A DNA stretch of 21,488 nt from contig CAYRYO010000026.1 of NCBI GenBank assembly GCA_964428475.1, forward strand, positions 1 to 21,488, in the 5' to 3' direction. The position numbers and the translations under genes were made by a program. The stretch is from JARICQ01 sp964428475. GTDB lineage: Bacteria; Bacillota; Clostridia; Tissierellales; Tissierellaceae. Position 1 is the stretch's first letter. Each line of letters opens with the position of its first letter. Under the pieces are notes generated by a model. The model saw only the letters and a list, made by a program, of their open reading frames with translations. It was not told where the DNA came from and ran no database searches. Below are positions 15,289-21,488 of this stretch, piece after piece.

Positions 15289-15342
15289 AAAACAAGGCAT
15301 GAAATCAAGAGCCAATTGACTCTTGATTTCATGCCTTGTTTT
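15289..15342. terminator. Long perfect hairpin, probable bidirectional terminator
   Basis: A 23-bp perfect stem pairs 15289-15311 with 15320-15342 around an 8-nt loop (CCAATTGA). The plus-strand side ends in a long T tract (TTTTTTTCTTTTT); the minus-strand side ends in TTTTGTC. It lies about 36 nt after the stop of the minus-strand 130-residue gene, which it probably terminates. The stem is two to three times longer than a normal terminator, and the stronger T tract faces the strand with no visible upstream gene. Confidence 0.75.
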
Positions 15343-15378
15343 TTTCTTTTTAACTATTAAGACTTGCTTCCAAACAAA

Positions 15379-15771
15379 CTATACTAACAAGTTTTCCCCT
15401 TCAAGCAATCTGCTTATTTCTTTTCCAATTTCTTGTATAGCCTCGTTGCCATCCATGTTTTCCTTGTTTAAAAGCTTGAACCAACCATTGGTAACTGAAT
15501 CACCTATCATTTCCTTTGCAGCTCCCCCAACCCCAGAATATACATTTGATACACAAACAGTCTTTCCAGAGATTGAAACCATTGCTCGATACTTTCCTGT
15601 AGGTTCAAAACGGATTGCCCTCTGCATGCCCTTTCCTGTGATTTCAGGCCCTGGGAAAGGATAATTTCCATCCTTGATGATTTCATAAAGCCTATCATAA
15701 TCCAGTTTTTCCCTAACCTTTATATTATTGTAGTTAACTACTGCTGTCTTTGCTTTTTTAAATAATGACAT
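15379..15771 (-). CDS. Uncharacterised 130-residue protein
   Basis: I do not recognise a family. The protein starts MSLFKKAKTAVVNYNNIKVREKLDYDRLYEII, then has a central segment rich in predicted beta strands with several glycines (ITGKGMQRAIRF, YRAMVSISGKTVCVSNVYSG) and ends in a charged amphipathic helix (NEAIQEIGKEISRLLEGENLLV). There is one cysteine and no signal peptide or transmembrane segment, so it is probably cytosolic. The start ATG (15771-15769) has AAGGAG at ideal spacing, and it is a single-gene unit with its own promoter and flanking terminators. Composition matches its neighbours. A real gene is likely, but its function is unknown. Confidence 0.75.
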   Translation of the reverse strand: MSLFKKAKTAVVNYNNIKVREKLDYDRLYEIIKDGNYPFPGPEITGKGMQRAIRFEPTGKYRAMVSISGKTVCVSNVYSGVGGAAKEMIGDSVTNGWFKLLNKENMDGNEAIQEIGKEISRLLEGENLLV

Positions 15772-15864
15772 GATCTCACTCCTTTTATTTTATTAACAGC
15801 CTGCTAGAAAAGTCCCTAGCATGAATATTTTCACTATTGTATCCCTAGTTATCTGATATCTCAT

Positions 15865-15893
15865 ATTATATCTTAAAATCCAATTCCTGTAAT
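15865..15893 (-). promoter_or_regulatory. Probable promoter of the 130-residue gene
   Basis: On the minus strand ATTACA (15893-15888) and TATAAT (15870-15865) are 17 nt apart. The leader of about 85 nt contains a small hairpin, TGCTAG (15802-15807) with CTAGCA (15816-15821). The iorA promoter uses the same ATTACA-17-TATAAT arrangement. Confidence 0.5.
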
Positions 15894-15924
15894 CCACCCA
15901 AAGTATGACTGGAATTGTTTTTAA

Positions 15925-15962
15925 AAAGGGCTAGATACATTTTACTTTGTATCTAGCCCTTT
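15925..15962 (-). terminator. Intrinsic terminator of the ior operon
   Basis: A perfect 15-bp stem pairs AAAGGGCTAGATACA (15925-15939) with TGTATCTAGCCCTTT (15948-15962) around an 8-nt loop. On the minus strand it begins 8 nt after the iorB stop and runs into TTTTT. It separates ior from the 130-residue gene. Confidence 0.9.
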
Positions 15963-15970
15963 GATGTTTT

Positions 15971-16546
15971 TTATAAATTTAGACCTTTTTCAAAAGCCCT
16001 TATGTTTACTTCATGTACTTTTTCTGGAAGGAATTTCTTTATCTTCTCAATCCAGTCTATATGCCCCAGTCCTAAAGACTTTACAGTCATTCCAAGTATC
16101 ACTATATTTTGTGATCTTGGCTCTCCCAGTTCTGTTGCTATAGTTCTTGCATCTACCCATCTTACATTTTTTATATTTTTATTTATTTCCTCATCTATAT
16201 TCTCTGGATACTTTTCCATCCCAGCAAGTACAGGTAGAGGCCACATTTCTTCTTCATTTACTATAAGTGTGCCATCTTTTTTAAGTTGCTCTATATATCT
16301 TGCCGCTTCTAATTTTTCAAAGGATACTAAAAGATCTGCCTCTCCCTTATTAATAGTTGGTGAATAAACAGTTTCCCCAAATCTAATTTGAGTTGTTACA
16401 CTCCCACCTCTTTGGCTCATCCCGTGAATTTCTGACATCTTAACATCGTACCCTTCTTCTAAAAGACCTTCAGATAAAATCTTAGATACGAGTATAGTTC
16501 CCTGTCCTCCTACTCCTACAAGTAGCAAACTCTTATTCATAGTCAT
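15971..16546 (-). CDS. iorB: Indolepyruvate ferredoxin oxidoreductase, beta subunit
   Basis: A 191-residue subunit of the pyruvate/2-ketoacid oxidoreductase gamma-domain family. The N-terminus has the GVGGQG nucleotide/CoA-related motif at 11-16, followed by MSEIHGMSQRGGSVTTQIRFG, which is diagnostic for IorB-type proteins. It partners IorA to oxidatively decarboxylate aryl-pyruvates (indolepyruvate, phenylpyruvate, hydroxyphenylpyruvate) to aryl-acetyl-CoA, reducing ferredoxin. The first ATG (16546-16544) directly follows the iorA stop and has AGAGGTG at about 7 nt; the second ATG two codons later is less well spaced. Last gene of the two-gene operon. Confidence 0.93.
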   Translation of the reverse strand: MTMNKSLLLVGVGGQGTILVSKILSEGLLEEGYDVKMSEIHGMSQRGGSVTTQIRFGETVYSPTINKGEADLLVSFEKLEAARYIEQLKKDGTLIVNEEEMWPLPVLAGMEKYPENIDEEINKNIKNVRWVDARTIATELGEPRSQNIVILGMTVKSLGLGHIDWIEKIKKFLPEKVHEVNIRAFEKGLNL

Positions 16547-18322
16547 CTAAAGCACCTCTTTTCCATTAAATTCTATAGCATCAAATGGACATACCTGTAA
16601 GCATACTGTACAACCATTGCAAAGAGTAGTATCTATGCTTACTACATTATCTTTCATAGAGATAGCTGGACAGCCTATCTGTAGACAAGTTTTGCATTTT
16701 TTGCATTTATCTTGATTGACTTCACAATGAAGTCCTGCTCTTTCTTTAATTACATCTTTTATAAGTGCACACGGTTGTTTTGTAATGATTACAAATGACT
16801 CTGTAGCTTCTAGTGCGTCTTTCACAGCAGCTTTATTTTCTTCCATTATATATGGATCCACTACTCTTATGTTTTCTTCTTTTATACCAATAGCTTTGAC
16901 AAGTCCCTCTATATCTATCATAGGAGCTTCCATACCAGATATACTCTTTCCTGTACCTGGGTTTTGTTGATGTCCTGTCATAGCTGTTATTCTATTATCT
17001 AATATTACAGTTACCATATCGCTCTTATTGTATACTGCATTTACAAGTCCTGTCATTCCTGAATGGAAGAATGTAGAATCTCCTACAACTCCAAATATCT
17101 TCTTACCTCTATTATCTAGTTGATTTACCTTTTCAAATCCCTGTCCTGCTGATATCCCCGCACCCATGCATATTACAGTATCGCCCACTCCAAGAGGTGC
17201 CATAGCGCCTAATGTGTAGCAACCAATATCTGATGTAACTGCAATTTTATTTTTATGCTTTGACATTGCATAGAATATTCCTCTATGTGGACATCCAGCA
17301 CATAATGCAGGTGGTCTTGATGCAATAGCTACATCTAATTCAACTGTTTCTTCTGGTTTTTCTCCAAGCATAGCTTGACGAATAATTTGAGGATTTATTT
17401 CCCCACATACTGAGAAAATTTCTTTTCCAGTACATTCTATTCCCATAGCCTTAATAAATTGTTCCATGTATGGCTCATTTTCTTCTATTACATATACCTT
17501 ATCTACTCCATCTGCAAATTCTCTAAACATCTTATCTGGTAGTGGATAAGAAAATCCTACTTTTAAGTATGATACTGTATCTCCAAATACTTCTTTTGCA
17601 TGAAGATAACTTGCACCTGATGTAATGATTCCTATTTTCTTGTCATTCCACTCTATCCTATTTAGCGGAGTATTGTTTGAATACTCTCGTAAATTTGGAA
17701 GACGTGTTTCTTCCATTTCTATATGCTTTACTTTTGAATTAGCTGGAACCATTATATATTTTTTGGGATCTTTTATATATTCCCTTATTGCTATTTCTTC
17801 TCTATCTAGTAATTCTACTGCTCCTTTACTATGACATACCCTAGTAGTTATTTTAAATAATACTGGTGTATCATATTTTTCAGAAATTTCAAAAGCATGC
17901 TTAACAAAATCTTTACACTCTTGGCTATCTGATGGTTCTACCATTGCAACCTTTGCATGTGGTGCATATAGTCTATTATCTTGCTCATTTTGTGAACTGT
18001 GCATTCCTGGCTCATCTGCGGTTACTACTATTAATCCTCCATTTGAACCTTCATAGGCTATTGTGAAAAATGGGTCTGCTGCTACGTTTAATCCAACATG
18101 TTTCATAGCAACCAAGGATCTCGCTCCTGCAATTGATGCTCCTATTCCTACTTCTAAAGCTACTTTTTCATTTGTTGACCATTGTGAATCAATTTCATTA
18201 TACTGCGAAATATTCTCCAAAATCTCAGTACTTGGTGTTCCTGGATAAGCAGTAGCTATATGGCAACCCGCTTCATAGGCACCTCTAGCAATAGCTTCAT
18301 TTCCAGTTAAAAGCTTTTTCAT
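16547..18322 (-). CDS. iorA: Indolepyruvate ferredoxin oxidoreductase, alpha subunit
   Basis: A 591-residue catalytic subunit, within the usual length. Residues 1-160 form the pyrimidine-binding domain (GNEAIARGAYEAGCHIATAYPGTPSTEI). The thiamin-diphosphate domain has CAGCPHRG at 341-348 and GDSTFFHSG at 414-422, with the metal-binding ILDNRITAMTGHQ stretch following. The C-terminus carries two [4Fe-4S] ferredoxin motifs: C540-C543-C546-C551-P with four residues before the last cysteine, and the regular C568-C571-C574-C578-P. The enzyme is cytosolic and oxygen-sensitive and serves aromatic amino-acid fermentation. The ATG at 18322 has AGGAGGGGG upstream. The aminotransferase that would supply its substrate is not in the window; the nearby amino-acid importer could supply precursors. 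Confidence 0.95.
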   Translation of the reverse strand: MKKLLTGNEAIARGAYEAGCHIATAYPGTPSTEILENISQYNEIDSQWSTNEKVALEVGIGASIAGARSLVAMKHVGLNVAADPFFTIAYEGSNGGLIVVTADEPGMHSSQNEQDNRLYAPHAKVAMVEPSDSQECKDFVKHAFEISEKYDTPVLFKITTRVCHSKGAVELLDREEIAIREYIKDPKKYIMVPANSKVKHIEMEETRLPNLREYSNNTPLNRIEWNDKKIGIITSGASYLHAKEVFGDTVSYLKVGFSYPLPDKMFREFADGVDKVYVIEENEPYMEQFIKAMGIECTGKEIFSVCGEINPQIIRQAMLGEKPEETVELDVAIASRPPALCAGCPHRGIFYAMSKHKNKIAVTSDIGCYTLGAMAPLGVGDTVICMGAGISAGQGFEKVNQLDNRGKKIFGVVGDSTFFHSGMTGLVNAVYNKSDMVTVILDNRITAMTGHQQNPGTGKSISGMEAPMIDIEGLVKAIGIKEENIRVVDPYIMEENKAAVKDALEATESFVIITKQPCALIKDVIKERAGLHCEVNQDKCKKCKTCLQIGCPAISMKDNVVSIDTTLCNGCTVCLQVCPFDAIEFNGKEVL

Positions 18323-18354
18323 AGAATCCCCCTCCTATTATATTGTCTAAATAC

Positions 18355-18383
18355 ATTATATCAGAAAAATTTGAATTTGTAAT
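18355..18383 (-). promoter_or_regulatory. Probable promoter of iorAB
   Basis: On the minus strand ATTACA (18383-18378) and TATAAT (18360-18355) are 17 nt apart, with TGA before the -10 (extended -10 TGnTATAAT). The predicted start near 18348 is about 25 nt from the iorA ATG. Confidence 0.6.
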
Positions 18384-18386
18384 GCA

Positions 18387-18417
18387 TTTGACAAAACTTC
18401 GTAAAATAGTTGTCAAA
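18387..18417. promoter_or_regulatory. Dyad directly upstream of the iorA -35
   Basis: TTTGACAA (18387-18394) and TTGTCAAA (18410-18417) form a perfect 8-bp dyad with a 15-nt spacer, ending 4 nt from the -35. The position suits an activator site. It also lies just past the end of the upstream DUF1622 gene, so it might instead be a weak 3' hairpin of that operon, though no U tract follows. Confidence 0.4.
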
Positions 18418-18436
18418 CTAAAGCTTTAAACTGCAA

Positions 18437-18796
18437 CTATTTATCAATGTCAGATGGGTCTGAATCCGTAATATTCTTTGCCCCACTTTCAAGCTCCCAG
18501 TGAAGCACAAATGTAAGCACTACACGAAGTATTGCAACCGAAGCAAGTATAAAAAACTCATCTAAAGATCTTATAACTACAGTCTTAATTATCTCTGCAG
18601 CAAGTTTAAACTCAAGACTTAAACTCATTGCCTTTCCAAAATCAACAGCTACATCATCATCTCTAAAATTAAAACCATTTTTAAAAAACTTTAATACACC
18701 TCTTACAGCAGCGATAGTTATTATGCTTACACCTATGAGCTCCAATGATCCTGTAATATATGGAATTATCAGTTCCAGAAAATGTTCAATTATCAT
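18437..18796 (-). CDS. DUF1622 family membrane protein
   Basis: A 119-residue integral membrane protein with three hydrophobic segments: about 8-35, 55-75 (amphipathic, containing SLSLEFKLAAEIIKTVV) and 80-100. The core LEFKLAAEIIKTVV ... LASVAILRVVLTFVLHWELE is the DUF1622 signature. The family has no established function. AGAGGAG precedes the start. It lies 45 nt downstream of the thioredoxin-like gene with no clear terminator between, so it may be the last gene of the ArsR operon or separately transcribed. A weak TACAAT is the only promoter-like element in the gap. Confidence 0.8.
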   Translation of the reverse strand: MIIEHFLELIIPYITGSLELIGVSIITIAAVRGVLKFFKNGFNFRDDDVAVDFGKAMSLSLEFKLAAEIIKTVVIRSLDEFFILASVAILRVVLTFVLHWELESGAKNITDSDPSDIDK

Positions 18797-18841
18797 CTCT
18801 TTCTCCTCTTATGCATTTTAATACATTGTACCCTATCTTGT

Positions 18842-19075
18842 CTATTTTTCAAGTAATTTAACTATAGCCTTTACCTTTAAAACCTTTCCAATAGACACTA
18901 GCTTTTCATCAATTACAAGTGAGGGTGTTTGCATCACTCCATATGCAACTATCTCTGCTAACTTTTCAATGTGAATTATCTCTGCTTGAGTATTAGTTTC
19001 TTCTAATGCTTTTTTAGTATTTTCTATTAATTTATCACAGTCCTTACAGCCTGCACCTAATATCTTAATTATCAT
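18842..19075 (-). CDS. Small thioredoxin-like protein (redox-active disulfide protein 2, TM0996/MTH895 family)
   Basis: A 77-residue thioredoxin-fold protein. The active-site motif GAGCKDC has C10 and C13 at the N-terminus of helix 1, and the cis-proline loop is QTPSLVID near residue 50. No signal peptide, so cytosolic. The length is typical of the TM0996/MTH895 family. GGAGGAG precedes the ATG. It follows the COG0701 permease by 11 nt, a frequent pairing in anaerobes. A plausible role is to reduce or pass on a thiol-bound metalloid at the permease (inference). Confidence 0.88.
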   Translation of the reverse strand: MIIKILGAGCKDCDKLIENTKKALEETNTQAEIIHIEKLAEIVAYGVMQTPSLVIDEKLVSIGKVLKVKAIVKLLEK

Positions 19076-19086
19076 CTTTTCTCCTC

Positions 19087-20100
19087 CTAAATGAGTAAAT
19101 AGCTAAATGTATTAAATATATAACCTATTATTATTATTCCTACAGAAACTATAGCTATAAATATTCCTAAAAGTTTCTTTTTAACAACTTTTGAAAGCAT
19201 TATCATAGATGGTAGAGATAGCGCTGTAACTCCCATCATAAATGAAAGTGCTGTTCCTATTCCTACACCCTTTGATACCAATGCCTCTGCAATAGGGAGC
19301 GTTCCAAATATATCTGCATACATTGGTATTCCTACAAAAGTAGCTACTAAAACTGAATACCATTTGTCCTTGCCTAAAACTGCAGAAATTAATTGTTCTG
19401 GTATATAATTGTGGATAGCTGCTCCTATTCCAACACCTATTAAGATATATATCCACACTTTCTTGACAATATCCAATACTTGTTCTTTTGCAAAATCTAT
19501 TCTATCTTTTACCTTTAAATCCTCTTCATCAATTTCGAGTACTGGATTGTTAAATACAAATGGTTCTACATACTTTTCTAAGTCCAATTTACTAATAAGC
19601 GTACCACCAGCTACTGCAAGCACTATACCTACAAATACATAAGCTAAAGCTACTTTCCAGTTAAATATGCTTGCAAGCAAAATAACCGATGCAAGGTCTA
19701 CTAGGGGTGATGAAATTAAAAATGAAAAAGTAGTTCCTATAGGTAGTCCTGCGCTTGTAAAGCCAATAAATAATGGAATCGATGAACATGAACAAAAAGG
19801 AGTTACTGTTCCAAGTAATGCTGAAAAAATATTTGCTGTAATTCCATTATATCTACCCAATATCTTTCTAGTTCTTTCTGGTGGGAAAAAACTTTGAATA
19901 TATGAAATTGTAAATATCAGTACTGAAAGCAATATAAATATCTTGATTACATCATATATAAAGAAGTGAACGCTACTACCAAGTCTACTTTCCATACTTA
20001 ATCTAAATACATTCTCAACTAGTAATCTTATTAATTCAAAAAGCCATTCCATCTTTAAAAGTTGTGCATTAAGCCAACTGAATACAGCCAAATCCACCAT
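19087..20100 (-). CDS. COG0701/PF03773 permease (ArsP-like)
   Basis: A polytopic permease of about 337 residues, with eight or more hydrophobic segments. The N-terminal repeat has FFIYDVIKIFILL and the dithiol motif TVTPFCSCSSIPLF (C103, C105 from this start), followed by GLPIGTTFSFLISSPLVDLAS. The C-terminal repeat has a matching GIPMYADIFGTLPIAEALVSKG. A charged cytoplasmic loop near 173-207 separates the halves. PF03773 includes ArsP, which exports trivalent organoarsenicals. The start is uncertain: ATG at 20100 abuts AAAGGAG with no spacing, so GTG 20097 or TTG 20091 (9-nt spacing) may be the real start. It lies directly after ArsR in the operon. Export of an arsenical or antimonial is likely but not proven. 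Confidence 0.85.
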   Translation of the reverse strand: MVDLAVFSWLNAQLLKMEWLFELIRLLVENVFRLSMESRLGSSVHFFIYDVIKIFILLSVLIFTISYIQSFFPPERTRKILGRYNGITANIFSALLGTVTPFCSCSSIPLFIGFTSAGLPIGTTFSFLISSPLVDLASVILLASIFNWKVALAYVFVGIVLAVAGGTLISKLDLEKYVEPFVFNNPVLEIDEEDLKVKDRIDFAKEQVLDIVKKVWIYILIGVGIGAAIHNYIPEQLISAVLGKDKWYSVLVATFVGIPMYADIFGTLPIAEALVSKGVGIGTALSFMMGVTALSLPSMIMLSKVVKKKLLGIFIAIVSVGIIIIGYIFNTFSYLLI

Positions 20101-20110
20101 CTCCTTTCCA

Positions 20111-20452
20111 TTACTTCTTATTTGCAAGTTCAATATACTTTTCTGCAGCTTTACTTTTTTGTAAATCTAGTCTAAGTATAGGATAATCTCCTATATTTTC
20201 AACTATATTTTTCAATATTTCTTGAAATAAATTATCCTCTATGTTTAAAGAATAAAAGGTATATAATTCTTTCCTATCCTTAACCAATCCCATATCCCTA
20301 AGCCTTCCAAGGTGCTTGGATACATTTGGTTGAGATATCCCAGTAATACCTGTAATTTGACATACACAAAATTCTCTATGATACAGTAAAACCATTATCC
20401 TAAGTCTTGTCTCATCTGAAAGCAATTTAAAGTAATTTAATAGTTTATCCAT
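20111..20452 (-). CDS. arsR: ArsR-family metalloid-responsive repressor
   Basis: A 113-residue winged helix-turn-helix repressor. The recognition region is ITGISQPNVSKHLGRLRDMGLV (about 36-57). The sequence EFCVCQI near residues 28-33 carries the CVC pair (C29, C31), equivalent to the ELCVCDL As(III)/Sb(III) site of ArsR from plasmid R773. The start has GAGGTAGGTG in the preceding gene's end and lies 8 nt after the GTPase stop. It is the second gene of the operon and probably represses it through the dyad at 21430-21449. The third, more distant cysteine seen in some ArsR types is not visible. Confidence 0.9.
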   Translation of the reverse strand: MDKLLNYFKLLSDETRLRIMVLLYHREFCVCQITGITGISQPNVSKHLGRLRDMGLVKDRKELYTFYSLNIEDNLFQEILKNIVENIGDYPILRLDLQKSKAAEKYIELANKK

Positions 20453-20460
20453 CTTTTCAC

Positions 20461-21393
20461 CTACCTCAATTTCATCGCTTTACCTACTACTTGTTCCCAA
20501 GCATTAAATATAGGTTTAATTATCTGAGCTCCTATTTTAGATATAATTACTATCTCAGATTCTCCTTCACCCTTGCTAGTAGTTTTATAATCTATTTTTT
20601 TACCTACCACATCTACTTGATTCCAACCATCTTCAAGTTTGAAAAATCCCTTTATTCTATATGCATCATCTTTTATTAAATCTAAAAACTGCCCTAATTG
20701 TTCTTTTGTAATTTCACCTTGATAAGTCAAGCTAAGTGTCTTTGGTTTGTTTTCAGGAGTATTACTTGTATCTTCTGAATCTAACCAATCTTTTTCCATT
20801 AAATCTTTATTTAAGAAATCGTAATCTATTTCTCCATTTACAGATTTTACAATGTCTGCCTTGCTATTTATCTGTCTAATTTTGTTTTCAACTTTATTCA
20901 TCATATCATCATCTATTAAATCTGCTTTAGATAATACCGCTAGATGACAAAACTTAAGCTGTCTTTCTACCGTTTCAATGTCTTCAACTTGATCTAGAAA
21001 GTTTACTCCATCTACTAAACAAATAGCTCCACTATAGTCATACACATCACCTTTTGCTACTTCTACAGCTTCTAAAAACTCCCCTATATTAGATGGATCT
21101 GCAAGTCCTGAACTTTCTACAAATACATATTCCATCTCTCTATCTGCCATCTCAACAAGTGCAGATACAAAGTTTAACTGAAGGCAAGAGCAAAATATAG
21201 ATCCTCTATTTATCTCTACAAGTTCCATATTGTCTTTTTTTATTATATTGCCATCTATTCCTATCTTGCCAAATTCATTCATTATAACAGCTAGCTTTTT
21301 TCCCTCTAAGTCTTCTAATACTTTGGTTAAAAATGTAGTCTTCCCAGATCCTAAAAATCCTGTAAGTAAATATAATTTTGTTTTATTTGACAT
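20461..21393 (-). CDS. CobW/COG0523-family GTPase (putative metallochaperone) with CSC motif
   Basis: A 310-residue G3E-type GTPase. The P-loop GFLGSGKTT is at 12-20, MNEFGKIGID near 38-47, ESSGLADP at 93-100, and SKAD (NKxD equivalent) near 155-158. The C-terminal CobW_C-like domain (about 218-305) contains the RIKGFFKLEDGW segment typical of the family. In place of the usual CXCC metal-binding motif after the glycine-rich turn it has GSIFCSCL, with C68 and C70 only. COG0523 members deliver or sense metals such as Zn, Co or Fe. Here it is the first gene of an ArsR-controlled operon with a permease and a CxxC protein, so its ligand may be a metalloid or a zinc-type metal. GAGGAG precedes the ATG. 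Confidence 0.88.
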   Translation of the reverse strand: MSNKTKLYLLTGFLGSGKTTFLTKVLEDLEGKKLAVIMNEFGKIGIDGNIIKKDNMELVEINRGSIFCSCLQLNFVSALVEMADREMEYVFVESSGLADPSNIGEFLEAVEVAKGDVYDYSGAICLVDGVNFLDQVEDIETVERQLKFCHLAVLSKADLIDDDMMNKVENKIRQINSKADIVKSVNGEIDYDFLNKDLMEKDWLDSEDTSNTPENKPKTLSLTYQGEITKEQLGQFLDLIKDDAYRIKGFFKLEDGWNQVDVVGKKIDYKTTSKGEGESEIVIISKIGAQIIKPIFNAWEQVVGKAMKLR

Positions 21394-21429
21394 ATTATCT
21401 CTCCTCTTTTATTATATTTATTAATTCCA

Positions 21430-21488
21430 ATATGCCCATATAGGCATATCGTTATATTCATATTATAGTTTTTTTAATTTGATTTGTC
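21430..21488 (-). promoter_or_regulatory. Promoter and candidate ArsR operator of the metalloid operon (promoter cut by window edge)
   Basis: On the minus strand a perfect TATAAT lies at 21467-21462. Exactly 17 nt upstream the last four bases of the window read GACA, so a TTGACA -35 is likely completed just outside. Downstream of the expected start (near 21455), ATATGCC (21430-21436) and GGCATAT (21443-21449) form a perfect dyad with a 6-nt spacer, a good roadblock position for the ArsR encoded in the operon. Confidence 0.65.

Noticed and set aside
15133..15290. Possible riboswitch or T-box leader before the binding-protein operon
   Set aside because: No conserved T-box, SAM, TPP or other leader motif could be recognised; only promoter elements are visible.
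15793..15822. Nine-codon minus-strand reading frame (MLGTFLAGC) in the leader of the 130-residue gene
   Set aside because: No ribosome site, and it coincides with a small hairpin; too short to support.
18355..18383. CodY-like box over the iorA -10 region
   Set aside because: The best alignment I could make to AATTTTCWGAAAATT matches about 10 of 15 positions, as expected by chance in such A+T-rich DNA.
19181..19456. 91-codon open frame inside the permease gene, and similar overlapping frames at 2769-3017, 9607-9873, 12355-12747, 15507-15698 and 16002-16367
   Set aside because: Shadows of well-supported genes: no ribosome sites, unnatural composition, and no family resemblance.

Overview
The window looks like chromosome of a low-GC, anaerobic Firmicute (Clostridia or Tissierellia grade). 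The signs are A+T-rich codons, strong AGGAGG ribosome sites, a ferredoxin-dependent indolepyruvate oxidoreductase, a Liv-type amino-acid importer and sigma-54 control, all typical of an amino-acid-fermenting anaerobe. No tRNA, rRNA, CRISPR array, phage or insertion sequence is visible. A run of exactly 100 N (7078-7177) interrupts livH and is an assembly gap, not biology.

Layout. (1) 1-137, minus: 5' part of a small heptad-repeat coiled-coil gene. (2) 230-2226, minus: YtrA-type GntR repressor, ABC ATPase and ABC membrane protein, behind a near-consensus promoter whose -10 is overlapped by a dyad operator. (3) 2408-5345, minus: a two-component pair. The kinase has an extracytoplasmic amino-acid-binding-protein-like sensor; the response regulator is a sigma-54 activator with an intact GAFTGA loop. 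(4) 5585-10081, plus: livJ-livH-livM-livG-livF, divergent from the two-component genes and preceded by a well-spaced -24/-12 sigma-54 promoter at 5511-5526. (5) 10101-15114, minus: lipoprotein solute-binding protein, fused double permease, ATPase and a GT4-like glycosyltransferase, convergent with liv across a shared terminator. (6) 15379-15771, minus: an unrecognised 130-residue protein between strong hairpins. (7) 15971-18322, minus: iorA-iorB. (8) 18437-21393, minus: a probable five-gene arsenical/metalloid operon of COG0523 GTPase, ArsR, COG0701 permease, small CxxC thioredoxin-like protein and DUF1622 membrane protein.

How it fits together. The most attractive unit is regions 3 and 4. 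A kinase that appears to sense an amino-acid-like ligand outside the cell would phosphorylate a sigma-54 activator, and the only good -24/-12 promoter noticed lies directly in front of the divergent amino-acid importer. Imported amino acids could feed the indolepyruvate oxidoreductase, which decarboxylates 2-keto acids from aromatic amino acids to acyl-CoA and reduced ferredoxin. The second notable unit is the ArsR operon: four of its five products carry a closely spaced cysteine pair (CSC, CVC, CSC, CxxC), including a COG0523 GTPase with CSC where that family usually has CXCC. These links are inferred from sequence and gene order only.
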